Shown in pieces: positions 9,592-17,999 of a stretch of 64,000 nt of DNA; position 1 is the first letter of the stretch, and each line of letters opens with the position of its first letter. The stretch is from the NCBI GenBank assembly GCA_020161505.1, contig JAIUNY010000013.1, forward strand, positions 1 through 64,000, read 5' to 3'. The notes beneath the pieces were generated by a model. The model saw only the letters and a program-made list of their open reading frames with translations, had not been told where the DNA came from and made no database searches. The translations under genes were made by a program, and so were the position numbers. The stretch is from Armatimonadota bacterium. GTDB lineage: Bacteria > Armatimonadota > Fimbriimonadia > Fimbriimonadales > Fimbriimonadaceae.

Positions 9592-10368
9592 TCAGTCGAG
9601 ATCGAATTCCGCAAGGATCGGAGCATGGTCGCTGGGTTTTTCTCGCAGGCGCACATGTTCGTCCACCCAGACCCGTTCGCACTTGGATTTGAGGGCCTCG
9701 CTGGCATAGATATGGTCGATGCGCCAGCCGAGCTTCCGCTGCACACTGTTCGGAAGCCGAAAATCCCAGAATGTGTAGTGCCCCGGGCCTTGGGTTTGCT
9801 GGCGGAAGACATCCGTCCATCCCCAATCCACGATCCGCTCCAGCCGAGCGAACTCATCGGGATGGTGGCCGACGTCGCCGACGTGGCGTTCCGGCTCATA
9901 GACGTCTTCGGGCTTGGGGGCGATGTTGATGTCGCCGAGCCAGATGATCTTGTCGCTGGTTGAACCTAAATCACGGCAAAACTTGCCGAAATGTTCGAGC
10001 CAGGCCATCTTGTATTCCCACTTGTCACCACCGACTTTGGTGCCGTTGGGGACGTAGGTGTTGATGATCTGGACCCCGTCGATCACCGCGCGGATGATGC
10101 GGCAATCGGTCGGCCAGGCCTCATCTCCGAAGCCCGTTTCGACATCGGAAATGGGAGATCGGGAGAGGATCGCGACCCCGTTGTAGCTCTTTTGTCCGTG
10201 GATAGAGATATGGTATCCGAACGGTTCTAAGTCAGCGAAGGGGAAAGTGCCGTCCTCCACTTTCGTCTCTTGCAGAGCCACGACGTCAGGATTTGCCTCC
10301 TCCAGCCACTCGATCAGCCGCGGCATACGGGCGCGAACCGAATTCACGTTGAAAGAGGCAATCTTCAT
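9592..10368 (-). CDS. xth: Exodeoxyribonuclease III / AP endonuclease
   Basis: The 258-residue enzyme belongs to the ExoIII branch of the EEP nuclease superfamily and repairs abasic sites. Visible motifs are KIASFNVNSVRAR at the N-terminus, LQETKVED (metal-binding Glu), the Tyr-containing NTYVPNG, WLGDINIAP (GDxN), WRIDHIYAS and the final SDHAPILAEFDLD with the catalytic Asp-His. Length is normal. ATG 10368 was preferred over an in-frame TTG three codons earlier because the conserved beta strand starts at once. It is followed two bases later by the YgjP-like gene. Confidence 0.92.
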   Translation of the reverse strand: MKIASFNVNSVRARMPRLIEWLEEANPDVVALQETKVEDGTFPFADLEPFGYHISIHGQKSYNGVAILSRSPISDVETGFGDEAWPTDCRIIRAVIDGVQIINTYVPNGTKVGGDKWEYKMAWLEHFGKFCRDLGSTSDKIIWLGDINIAPKPEDVYEPERHVGDVGHHPDEFARLERIVDWGWTDVFRQQTQGPGHYTFWDFRLPNSVQRKLGWRIDHIYASEALKSKCERVWVDEHVRLREKPSDHAPILAEFDLD

Positions 10369-10427
10369 GGCAGGCAAGGAGATTACCTGCCGGAACTGCC
10401 TTCCGCCCAGCGGAGTAAAATCGGGTT

Positions 10428-10646
10428 GTGGACGGGCGGCTGCACCCAGAGGGAATCAAACGCGATCAGCTCACCTTTGTGCTTTCGCGCGAGGATCTGG
10501 TGCGCACTGCCGTTCGGATTGACCGGTGCCTGCTGTGTCGGAACACGGGAGTGAACGAAGCGGGGCTATGCCTCGTTTGCTGGCCCACGCTTTCGGCCGC
10601 AGAACAATCGCTTGCCGACCGCTGGACGATGGGGGCCCCGTCGTAA
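10428..10646 (+). CDS. Small zinc-ribbon-like protein
   Basis: This 72-residue protein starts at GTG and carries two CxxC knuckles (CLLCRNTGVNEAGLCLVCW) 12 residues apart, a likely zinc ribbon. No family name can be given. Its stop lies four bases before a GTG start of the next gene, which in turn abuts hisF, so the three appear to be one operon. Support comes from the paired cysteines and tight spacing. Length is short, so confidence is moderate. Confidence 0.6.
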   Translation: MDGRLHPEGIKRDQLTFVLSREDLVRTAVRIDRCLLCRNTGVNEAGLCLVCWPTLSAAEQSLADRWTMGAPS

Positions 10647-10650
10647 GTCT

Positions 10651-11493
10651 GTGGCTGGTTGGCTCTTTCTAGGATTTCTGATCGCCGCGCTGGTTGGCCT
10701 GCTCGTCTGGCGATGGGCAAACGGCAAACGAACGGCGGGATATCTTGCTTTCACAGAGTATTGGGTCTATACCGATCAGCTCAAGCTGCCTCCCCAAGAG
10801 CAGTTGATGGATCGGATGATCAGTGCGAATCCCCACAATCGCCGGGGATCGGCGTGCATTGGGGCACGGGAAGGGATGCTGTTCACCGATGTTCGGGTGC
10901 ATCTGGCGGTCGCGCTTCGGGAGAAGAACCCGACTCAGTTTCGCCCCGATTTGTTTGACGAGGACGTCGAGCCGACGAAGGAAGTGCTGGATGAACTCTC
11001 ATCGTGCTCGGCTCTGGTCAAGGTTCGCTATGCCAGCGAGGCCAAGCTCAACGACTTCCGGCATCTGCAGTTTATCCCCCACATGACCGACGCGATCAGC
11101 GAATTGATGAACGGTCGCGTGGTGTTTGATACGGTTGCCGAGAAGCTTTTTCTCGCCGAGGAATTTCGCGAAATCCTCGCGAAGAATGGTCAAATGGAGC
11201 GGCCCGATGCCCACATCCGTGTGGTGTGGAAGCGCGAGCCGGAGGGGGCCTTCGCCCAGACCCTGGGCTTGAGAAAGATCGGCAAGCCGGAGATCCGCAC
11301 GGCGCACCAGGAAGAGGATCAGCAAGTCCTCATCACGGGGATCCTCATGAGGCTGGCCTTTCACCTCTTTCGGAAACCTGATGAAGAGGGGCCGTTTGAG
11401 TTCGATGAGTTCGGCGATGTCTTCGTCTGCGAACTCGGCCCCATCAAAGATGGCGTCCAATCGGTCAGCATGAAGCGCAGGCGGACGCTCTAG
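10651..11493 (+). CDS. Membrane-anchored protein of unknown function
   Basis: From GTG 10651 the product is about 280 residues, with one N-terminal membrane segment (AGWLFLGFLIAALVGLLVWRW) and a soluble helical/beta domain. An in-frame TTG at 10612 would add 13 residues but overlap the zinc-ribbon gene. The soluble part contains IPHMTDAISELMNGRVVFDT, FAQTLGLRKIGKPEI and FEFDEFGDVFVCELGPIKDG. None of these is a motif I can name. The stop is immediately followed by the hisF start. Confidence 0.65.
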   Translation: MAGWLFLGFLIAALVGLLVWRWANGKRTAGYLAFTEYWVYTDQLKLPPQEQLMDRMISANPHNRRGSACIGAREGMLFTDVRVHLAVALREKNPTQFRPDLFDEDVEPTKEVLDELSSCSALVKVRYASEAKLNDFRHLQFIPHMTDAISELMNGRVVFDTVAEKLFLAEEFREILAKNGQMERPDAHIRVVWKREPEGAFAQTLGLRKIGKPEIRTAHQEEDQQVLITGILMRLAFHLFRKPDEEGPFEFDEFGDVFVCELGPIKDGVQSVSMKRRRTL

Positions 11494-12246
11494 ATGACCA
11501 GTATTCGATTGATTCCCTGTCTCGATATTCGGGATGGTCGCGTGGTGAAGGGCACGAACTTCGTGGGAATCCGCGATGCGGGCGATCCGGTCGAACGGGC
11601 CAAGTTTTACGACGAGCAAGGGGCCGACGAGCTGGTCTTTTTAGACATCACCGCCAGCCATGAGGGCCGGGCTACCGTAATTGACCTCGCCGAGCGCGTG
11701 GCGGAGCAGGTCTTCATTCCGTTCACCGTGGGTGGTGGTCTGCGCACCGTGGATGACATGCGCCAGGCTCTGCTCGCCGGTGCTGACAAGGTGAGTCTGA
11801 ACTCCGCCGCCGTGGCGAATCCTGGCCTGATCCGCGAGGCCGCCGAGAAGTTTGGCGCGCAATGCGTGGTGGTGGCGATCGATGCCAAGCGACAGGGCGA
11901 TCACTGGGAAGTTTTCACTCACGGGGGTCGCACGCCGACCGGGATCGATGCGATCGAGTGGGCGAAGCAGGCAGTCTCACTCGGCTCGGGCGAAATCTTG
12001 CTGACGAGCATGGATGGCGACGGCACGCGGTCCGGTTATGATCTCGCTCTTACGCGAGCGGTCAGTGAGGCCGTTGGCGTTCCAGTGATCGCGAGTGGAG
12101 GCGCGGGGAACGCCCAGCACATGATTGATGCCGTGACGGAAGGGAAGGCCGACGCCGTTCTCCTCGCAGGGATCCTCCACGACGGAGTGACGAACATCGA
12201 AAAACTCAAATCCGAAATGCGAGCCTCCGGGCTTGTGATTCGCTGA
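11494..12246 (+). CDS. hisF: Imidazole glycerol phosphate synthase subunit HisF
   Basis: HisF is the cyclase half of the histidine-pathway synthase that works with the glutaminase HisH. The 250-residue (beta-alpha)8 barrel shows [16 protein letters not shown] with the catalytic Asp at the end of strand 1, TVGGGLRT, the second catalytic Asp in [12 protein letters not shown], and the phosphate site [10 protein letters not shown]. Length is standard. The ATG follows the upstream TAG with no gap. No other his gene is in the window. Confidence 0.96.
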   Translation: MTSIRLIPCLDIRDGRVVKGTNFVGIRDAGDPVERAKFYDEQGADELVFLDITASHEGRATVIDLAERVAEQVFIPFTVGGGLRTVDDMRQALLAGADKVSLNSAAVANPGLIREAAEKFGAQCVVVAIDAKRQGDHWEVFTHGGRTPTGIDAIEWAKQAVSLGSGEILLTSMDGDGTRSGYDLALTRAVSEAVGVPVIASGGAGNAQHMIDAVTEGKADAVLLAGILHDGVTNIEKLKSEMRASGLVIR

Positions 12247-12272
12247 TTCCCACGGATTGATGTTCCAAAAAA

Positions 12273-12297
12273 GGCCCTCGCCACACGGGCAAGGGCC
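12273..12297. terminator. Bidirectional terminator after hisF
   Basis: GGCCCT and GCC pair with GGC and AGGGCC around a short loop with one bulged position. An A-run flanks the left side and a short AATTT the right. It lies between the convergent hisF and PEP-CTERM genes and could stop transcription from both sides. Confidence 0.6.
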
Positions 12298-12322
12298 AAT
12301 TTCATTCAATCACGGGGAAGGA

Positions 12323-12985
12323 TTACTTCCGTCGTCGTCGGGCCGCGACGGCAGCCACTCCAAGACCGAGAAGCGTCATGGTTGCAGGTTCTGGCACGGC
12401 GCCGTATTGGATGTGATCTACCTCAATGCCACCGGCGCCGGACTGGCTGATGAGCACGCTTCCGATGCCGCCTGGATTCACCCAACCGTAGAATCGATCT
12501 TCATCGGTTTGTCCAGTGACTCCGCCTGTCGCGTGATTGCCCGTGATGACGCCCAGCGAGACGCCCGCACCGTCGAAGGCTTCGAAGCGGATCGTGCCGC
12601 CGGAGTTTCCGTCGGTCCAAACGAGGCCAGCGTGGGTGGGGAGGGTGCCGTAGGTTCCGCTGCTGAAGGTGAATCGGATCCCATTGACTGAGTTGTTGTG
12701 AAAGAAAGAATTGCCGTCTCCGCCATCTCCGTCAATAACGCCGTCGTCGCCATCGACGGAGTCACGGAGGTTGCCGGTCGAGAGCACGGATCCTACCGAA
12801 GCCGTGACCCCCGGGGTGTTGAGGAATCCATCCTCGAGATCATCGAGATAGAACTGGCCGTTGCTAAACAGTGAAGACCACGGGCTATCGGAAGCCTGAA
12901 GGTAGGGAGTCGGCCCGACCTGGGCCGAGGCGACCGACGAGAGCGCAACGAGGGAAACGATGGAAAGAAGGGAATAGCCTTTCAT
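12323..12985 (-). CDS. PEP-CTERM sorting-domain protein
   Basis: The 220-residue exported protein has a signal peptide (SLLSIVSLVALSSVASA) and a C-terminal VPEPATMTLLGLGVAAVAARRRRK, the classic PEP-CTERM arrangement for exosortase processing. The body is Gly/Asp-rich, with a stretch of alternating Asp and Gly at about residues 77-91 (VDGDDGVIDGDGGDG). CAGGAGC lies eight bases before the start. It is transcribed away from the SARP-like regulator at 13083, which could control it, though that is only a positional inference. Confidence 0.85.
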   Translation of the reverse strand: MKGYSLLSIVSLVALSSVASAQVGPTPYLQASDSPWSSLFSNGQFYLDDLEDGFLNTPGVTASVGSVLSTGNLRDSVDGDDGVIDGDGGDGNSFFHNNSVNGIRFTFSSGTYGTLPTHAGLVWTDGNSGGTIRFEAFDGAGVSLGVITGNHATGGVTGQTDEDRFYGWVNPGGIGSVLISQSGAGGIEVDHIQYGAVPEPATMTLLGLGVAAVAARRRRK

Positions 12986-13082
12986 AGATTTGCTCCTGAA
13001 ACAATGATTCTATCGACGGCATCATTACAGCTTCATTACGAATGCGAGAAGTTAGTGCCGGAAGAACCATAATGCACTCAGC

Positions 13083-14891
13083 ATGGAGCAGTCGGTGGAG
13101 CGCGAGATTCGGGTCGAATTGATCCCGGCGCCGTCGATTTTTGTGACAGGGCATGGTAAGTCGGTGAGCCCCAAGGGCCTCGGAAGGGTCTTGCTCTTTT
13201 TGGTGTTTCTGCAGGGGGCCAGCATCACTCGGGCCGACATGGCTCGACTCCTTTGGCCTGGAGAAGTCGAAGAGGTTGCTGCCAATCGACTGCGGGTCTC
13301 GCTGAACCGCCTCAAGGCTCTGGTTGGCAATGCCCTGATCGCGAATCGCCGCAGTGTCCGACTCGCCGGGATTGGGGTGACCGTCGATCTCTGGGAGTAC
13401 GAGACGAGTCTGATAGAGGCACTGGACGAAGTGGACCCCGAGCACCAGATGGTGATGCTCTCCGCTCTCGAAGGAGCCATCCGATCCGCTCACTGGAGGA
13501 GCTTTACCGAACTTGATCCCGCTGGAGCGCTCAAGAGGTGGGACGAAACCTGTCGCAAGTCCCTCCGGCGCATGGCGGAGATCGCCACAAAGAACCTGGA
13601 CTGGGATTCTGTTGATCTCGTCTGGCAGCTGATGCGGGATCGAGGCGATCTCGATGTCCTCCTGAGCGAAAGATACTTGGATGCGCATCATGCCCGAGGT
13701 TCGCTGGCCGAGGGGCTTCACGCCGTGAGGGGTGCCGCCGCAGCCTTCGGTCTCGAGCCAGAAGGCGAGCCCTTGCGAGCCCTGCGAACCTACAGCCAGA
13801 CCCTCCAGGCATCCGGCGCACCAAGCAAAGGGCTTCAGATGAGCCACGCCCAGCTCCTCGGGAGCGCTCTCCTGAGCCAAGTCGAATATCATGCCGAGGC
13901 CCTGGCGCATCTGCTCGTGACGGAGGAAGTTCGGCTTCAGATGCAATCCGCTCCGGCCGAACAAGTGCAGATCCTGGACGAAGTGCAAGCTCGTCTGCCC
14001 AAGGATCACGATGCGTGGGCGGAGCTGGAGTACACCCGGCTCAACGCCTACCATACGCTTTACAATGCCGACAAAGTCATCGAGATCAGCGAGTCGCTGA
14101 TTCAGCGAGAGTTGTCGCCCAACCGCGCCGCCGGAGCGTGGGGGTACTACTCGTTCTCGCTCTTCATCCACCGACGCTGGGATGAGGCGATGCACGCCTG
14201 CCGGGAGGCGCTCCGATATGCCGAGATGGATGACGCCGAGAATTTGCGCGAGTCCTTTCTCCTCATGGAAGGAGCGTACCTTTGGCATCTGGGAGAGGTC
14301 GAGGAAGCAAGGCGCATCTATGATTCGTTTCTGGAACGATATGCCGGCTCGACCGACCTCGTGCTTGGTGTCACTCATGCGGTGACTCACGGAAACTACG
14401 CGATCATCGAGCTTGTTTTTGGGGAGATTTCTGAGGCTCGTCGGCGCATCGACCTTGCCTATGCGGAGCGCAAAAGGTTCAACCTCACCCGGCATATGCC
14501 TGTGATCCTCTCGGTGATGGGGGTGGTCTATGGTCGCACGGGGGAGGTGACTCGAGGTATCGAGTTTGCCATTGAAAGCCTCAAGCTCACCTACGGTCGT
14601 GGATCAACCCGAGAGGGGCAGCTGAATATGGAGTGGGCGTGCGGTTTGCTCGTGCTTGGTGGGCTTCGTGCCGAGGCCCGTGCCGTGATGGACTGGGTCA
14701 ACGCATGGCGGATTGAAACCAAGCACACCCGGTCGGTGTGCGAAGAAAAGTTCTATGCGTCGCTGGAGCTGAATGAGTTCGACAGCGCACCGCCCATGTT
14801 GACGGAGGGTGCCGACTACCGTCAGGTGATGGGATTCCTGATTAAATGCCTGAGACGCGTTCAGAAGAACGTTGCTCCTCTAGGCAATTAG
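13083..14891 (+). CDS. SARP/BTAD-like transcriptional regulator with TPR region
   Basis: This 602-residue protein begins with a winged-helix domain (about 18-105; ITRADMARLLWPGEVEEVAANRLRVSLNRLKALVG, then a beta wing VRLAGIGVTVDLWEYE), typical of SARP-type activators. A BTAD-like helical region and a long series of TPR-like helices (about 220-560; for example AGAWGYYSFSLFIHRRWDEAMHACREAL) follow. There is no ATPase domain, unlike LAL or AfsR proteins. It probably binds DNA and senses a partner through its TPRs. The divergent PEP-CTERM gene 97 bases away is a possible target. Confidence 0.75.
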   Translation: MEQSVEREIRVELIPAPSIFVTGHGKSVSPKGLGRVLLFLVFLQGASITRADMARLLWPGEVEEVAANRLRVSLNRLKALVGNALIANRRSVRLAGIGVTVDLWEYETSLIEALDEVDPEHQMVMLSALEGAIRSAHWRSFTELDPAGALKRWDETCRKSLRRMAEIATKNLDWDSVDLVWQLMRDRGDLDVLLSERYLDAHHARGSLAEGLHAVRGAAAAFGLEPEGEPLRALRTYSQTLQASGAPSKGLQMSHAQLLGSALLSQVEYHAEALAHLLVTEEVRLQMQSAPAEQVQILDEVQARLPKDHDAWAELEYTRLNAYHTLYNADKVIEISESLIQRELSPNRAAGAWGYYSFSLFIHRRWDEAMHACREALRYAEMDDAENLRESFLLMEGAYLWHLGEVEEARRIYDSFLERYAGSTDLVLGVTHAVTHGNYAIIELVFGEISEARRRIDLAYAERKRFNLTRHMPVILSVMGVVYGRTGEVTRGIEFAIESLKLTYGRGSTREGQLNMEWACGLLVLGGLRAEARAVMDWVNAWRIETKHTRSVCEEKFYASLELNEFDSAPPMLTEGADYRQVMGFLIKCLRRVQKNVAPLGN

Positions 14892-14945
14892 CGGGCGTCA
14901 CCCCTCTCTCCGGAACAAAATCACGGGAAGATGGAGCGGAATTGG

Positions 14946-15018
14946 TGGGCCCGGTGGGAGTCGAACCCACGACCAAGCGGTTATGAGCCGCCCGCTCTTA
15001 CCCCTGAGCTACGAGCCC
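14946..15018 (-). tRNA. tRNA with CAT anticodon, probably tRNA-Ile2 (lysidine type)
   Basis: The minus strand folds into a full cloverleaf. The acceptor stem is GGGCTCG with CGGGCCC (one T-G pair). There is a GCTC/GAGC D stem, an anticodon loop CTCATAA, and a GTGGG/CCCAC T stem with loop TTCGACT. CCA is encoded at 14943-14945. The CTCATAA loop, the GGTCG variable region and the C4-G69 pair resemble the tRNA-Ile2 of E. coli and B. subtilis. The other CAT tRNA at 51026 matches elongator Met. It lacks the three G-C pairs of an initiator anticodon stem. The gene is certain, the Ile2 identity inferred. Confidence 0.9.
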
Positions 15019-15075
15019 GCCAGAGGGTGAGAGTGTACCAGGGCAGGGGAAACTCCACTGCCCCGGTGAAGAATG

Positions 15076-15807
15076 CTAGCTCCCTGACCTCTGGTCGGTG
15101 ATACTGAGCCCCTTGGGGGGTGCCACGGAAAATGTATCCTTGGCGATCGACTTCAGCGGGCGGATCACCGAGACATCGTCTCGGGTTGTGCCGGCTTGGA
15201 ATCCGCCTCCGCCGCCCCCTTGGCGCAGATAGGTGACGCTGGAAATTTTGCCTTGCGTGATCCGGATTTGGATGTTCCCGGTGCGCTGGTGCATCAAGCC
15301 GACCACCTGGGTTCCTGCCTCGGTGGTGAGAGTGATTTCCCGATCCATGCGGATCCAATGCTTGAAGCCAGCTTCTCCAGCCAAGAGTTGGAGAAGGACG
15401 CCGCCATTTCCATCCGCTGCTTCGCGGGCGGCGGGAAGGGCGAAGGATTCGGGGGCCTTGCGGAGCACAACGCTCCCGCTTTGGGAAATCAGCATGGTGC
15501 TGACGGCATCGTTGACATAGGTGAAGGCACCGTCGCCCCAGTAGTCGCCGTAATTGACCCGAACCTTTTTGCCATCGGTGATGATTTGTAGGGCGCCTTC
15601 GAACTCGGGCTCTGGGCTGCCCGCGCTGAGAATGCCTCGTCTGGCCCAGATTTCCTTGGCACCGGGCTTGGCAAACTCCTTCACCGCGGCGGTCAGCACA
15701 GGGAGCCCCGACTGATCGAGCTTATCGTCGTCCTCCGTTGGTTTGGTCTGGAATCCAGCGGGGAAGAGAAGGGCGGTCAGAGCCACACACGCGCCAAGGT
15801 TCGGCAT
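15076..15807 (-). CDS. Secreted protein of unknown function
   Basis: From ATG 15807 the product has 243 residues with an N-terminal signal peptide (LGACVALTALLFPAGFQ). The mature part has beta-rich segments such as GALQIITDGKKVRVNYGDYW, GNIQIRITQGKISSVTYLRQ and a run of glycines. The layout is faintly like periplasmic lipoprotein-carrier (LolA/DUF2092-type) folds, but no signature is clear. A GTG three codons upstream is an alternative start. The gene stands alone between the tRNA and the next secreted protein. Confidence 0.6.
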   Translation of the reverse strand: MPNLGACVALTALLFPAGFQTKPTEDDDKLDQSGLPVLTAAVKEFAKPGAKEIWARRGILSAGSPEPEFEGALQIITDGKKVRVNYGDYWGDGAFTYVNDAVSTMLISQSGSVVLRKAPESFALPAAREAADGNGGVLLQLLAGEAGFKHWIRMDREITLTTEAGTQVVGLMHQRTGNIQIRITQGKISSVTYLRQGGGGGGFQAGTTRDDVSVIRPLKSIAKDTFSVAPPKGLSITDQRSGS

Positions 15808-15935
15808 AGGAATCACTCTATTCTATGGCGAGGCGCTGGGTCAAGCGGAGGGCGTTCGCAGGGGGGCGTTTCTTCGTCACCAGGTGCCCTGGGTCTTCTG
15901 GGGTCGACGTCCAACCAGGGCACGGTTGCTGAGGC

Positions 15936-16925
15936 TTAGTGTTTGATTGAGACAGCAATATAGGATACCGTATTGCCGTTCTTGAACATCACATTCAGTA
16001 GTACATGCTTTTTGAGCATGTACTGGACAGTGCTACTATTGTTGACCTCGCCATCTGGGGTAACCATTCGCATCTTTCGCTGCATTTCGCGGGGGAGTTC
16101 GGAGAAGGAATATCTTCTGGTCTCGTCGACCCCGACGATATCGTAGCCGATCTTCTTCATCACGTTTTCCTCAAGGCGCCTTTGCTCGGCCAAAATCGGA
16201 TCAAGAAATTCGAATATTGCCTTAGAAGCAGAATGAATCGACTCTATTTGTTCAGTCTCATGTTTTATCAGGCAAGCCCGAAGATTGATACTCTGTTTGG
16301 GGTGGTATGTGCTCTCTGCTCTGCGGGCCATGATCTGTTCCGCTTCAGCAGTGATATCGACGGGAGCAGCTTGCATCGTTTCCGTCCGCCGCTGAAACTC
16401 GGCGCTGGAAATCGGCTTAGTCATGCTGTGACCAAGATTCTCGCCTGTTCGACCGTCTATGAGATATGCCTCGCAGGTAAGCATGATGATGGCGTTTCGA
16501 TTCGACGGTAACGCCGCACTCCCTCCCAAGCCAAAGTAGCTCAGCAGAAACCGTGCAGACTTAACGGACATCTTCGACAGATGGATGAGTCCACCTTCGC
16601 CAACAGCAGAGTCTAGCTCCCGCCAAAGCTGACGACGAGCAATGGCATCTGCGACGAGCCCCTCTGTAAGGTCAACTAGAATGGGTACACCTGAATCAGA
16701 CGTTAAGAAAAGCCAGCCGTCTTCCTCCGCCCCACTAACCGCTAGAGTATCGCGAAGTCTGAAAAAAACCGGCTTCGAAACCTCAGCTTTGGATTCTTGC
16801 TTCGCGGCGGCAGTTGCGATAACGTAACCGAGTTCAAAGCGTGCAGGACGCGGCGTTTGAGCCTGCCCTAAGCTAGTAAGAGCGAACGTGAGTACGACGA
16901 GGACGGCTGGCAGTTTTCGGAGCAT
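15936..16925 (-). CDS. Secreted protein of unknown function
   Basis: This 329-residue protein has a signal peptide (LRKLPAVLVVLTFALTSLGQAQ) and no recognisable domain. It contains a beta-strand region (PVFFRLRDTLAVSGAEEDGWLFLTSDSG) and a C-terminal helical part with a basic segment (PREMQRKMRMV). Its codon use appears less GC-rich than its neighbours. Together with the next gene upstream, 13 bases away, it forms a two-gene unit that may be a later acquisition. Confidence 0.6.
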   Translation of the reverse strand: MLRKLPAVLVVLTFALTSLGQAQTPRPARFELGYVIATAAAKQESKAEVSKPVFFRLRDTLAVSGAEEDGWLFLTSDSGVPILVDLTEGLVADAIARRQLWRELDSAVGEGGLIHLSKMSVKSARFLLSYFGLGGSAALPSNRNAIIMLTCEAYLIDGRTGENLGHSMTKPISSAEFQRRTETMQAAPVDITAEAEQIMARRAESTYHPKQSINLRACLIKHETEQIESIHSASKAIFEFLDPILAEQRRLEENVMKKIGYDIVGVDETRRYSFSELPREMQRKMRMVTPDGEVNNSSTVQYMLKKHVLLNVMFKNGNTVSYIAVSIKH

Positions 16926-16937
16926 AGATTTTGAGAA

Positions 16938-17411
16938 CTAGTCAAGTACGACTAACCGAAAGGAAGCGCCCGGCTCCAGAGTTCGCTTCGCCATCTCGCG
17001 AATATCGACGACGGTTGGTGACGATGAAAATCGCCAGCCCTCAGACCCGCGGTAAATGATCACGTTCCACTCCTCGCGGACTCTTCGCTCTCCTGATGGA
17101 ACGAAGACTGATGCCGTCTTTACAACATCCGGATAGGGGTTAGTGAGAGTAGCAAACTCTGGGTTCCATGGGTGATTGGCTGTCGACCCCTTGACAACGT
17201 GCATATTCGTATACACCTGGGTAGTTGAGAATGTGATTGGGCCAGTTACCCAGTGGGTGAGTCCGTAATACCATGCTGCAGTCGGCGGATCCGGATCGAT
17301 CCAGCTATGATCCAACGCGGATACCGGGGGAGGCGGTGCTTGAGGCGAGGCGAAGGCGCAGAGCGATAATGCGCAAGCGATAGCGGCGTTCTTGATGAGG
17401 GTTGCTCTCAT
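16938..17411 (-). CDS. Small secreted protein behind a G tract
   Basis: The 157-residue product has a signal peptide (IKNAAIACALSLCAFA) followed by a Pro-rich stretch and a beta-rich domain (WYYGLTHWVTGPITFS, FVPSGERRVREEWNVIIY). No family is recognised. It precedes the 15936-16925 gene by 13 bases on the same strand. An 11-base G tract lies 15 bases upstream of the ATG, between possible promoter hexamers, so expression might vary with tract length. Confidence 0.6.
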   Translation of the reverse strand: MRATLIKNAAIACALSLCAFASPQAPPPPVSALDHSWIDPDPPTAAWYYGLTHWVTGPITFSTTQVYTNMHVVKGSTANHPWNPEFATLTNPYPDVVKTASVFVPSGERRVREEWNVIIYRGSEGWRFSSSPTVVDIREMAKRTLEPGASFRLVVLD

Positions 17412-17420
17412 ATCAAATAA

Positions 17421-17451
17421 AAGCTACCCCCCCCCCCTTCGTGGCAGTCAA
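17421..17451 (-). promoter_or_regulatory. Possible tract-length-dependent promoter (11-base G run)
   Basis: On the minus strand TTGACT (17451-17446) is followed by a 19-base spacer that contains eleven consecutive Gs (17437-17427), then TAGCTT (17426-17421) and the gene start. A tract of nine would give the preferred 17-base spacing. Similar arrangements cause phase-variable transcription in pathogens. The hexamers are only moderate matches, so this is tentative. Confidence 0.35.
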
Positions 17452-17531
17452 GAGAATTTGAAGAATATTTGTAAGTTTTTCAAGAAACCCTCCCAGCAGA
17501 TTCAAACGCGCATCAGGTAAACCCACACCCG

Positions 17532-17999
17532 ATGCGATTTCAGGAGCAGATTGTGCGGCAGACCCAGCGGGCTCTGGGGGATGTGTTGCGGGCGATTGAA
17601 GCACTGCCCGCCGACAAACAAGACTGGTCACCCGGCCCTCCGGCACGGTCCGCTCTGGCTCAGCTCCAAGAAATCGCCGTCGCGCCGGGGCTTCACAAGC
17701 TCCTGGTGCTGGGCGAAGAACTCTCGCCGCAGTTCCACATGAGCATCCAAGCCGAGGCCCGCAAGCTGACCACCGTGGCGGCGGCCAAAGAAGCTGCGCA
17801 AAAGTCCACGGCGGATCTGTGCGACCTCATCCTCAGCTTCCCCGATGACCAACTGGACAAGGAAGTCACCCTCCCCTTTGGCCCGGGAATGGTCTTTACA
17901 CTCGCGGACATCTTGGGTCTGCACTACTGGAACATGACCTACCACCTGGGCCAGATCAATTACATCCAAACCCTGCTCGGCGACACGCAGATGCATTAG
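17532..17999 (+). CDS. DinB-family protein
   Basis: The 155-residue protein looks like a DinB/DUF664 four-helix bundle. The N-terminal helix contains QTQRALGDVLRAIEALPADKQDW, and the C-terminal helix contains the characteristic LHYWNMTYHLGQINYIQTLLGD, whose histidines would form part of the metal site. Length is normal. Members include metal-dependent hydrolases and thiol transferases, but the reaction here is unknown. The last four bases overlap the convergent gene. Confidence 0.8.
   Translation: MRFQEQIVRQTQRALGDVLRAIEALPADKQDWSPGPPARSALAQLQEIAVAPGLHKLLVLGEELSPQFHMSIQAEARKLTTVAAAKEAAQKSTADLCDLILSFPDDQLDKEVTLPFGPGMVFTLADILGLHYWNMTYHLGQINYIQTLLGDTQMH

Noticed and set aside
12885-14495. A 536-codon minus-strand frame
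   Set aside because: It is antisense to the SARP-like regulator and overlaps the start of a clear PEP-CTERM gene.
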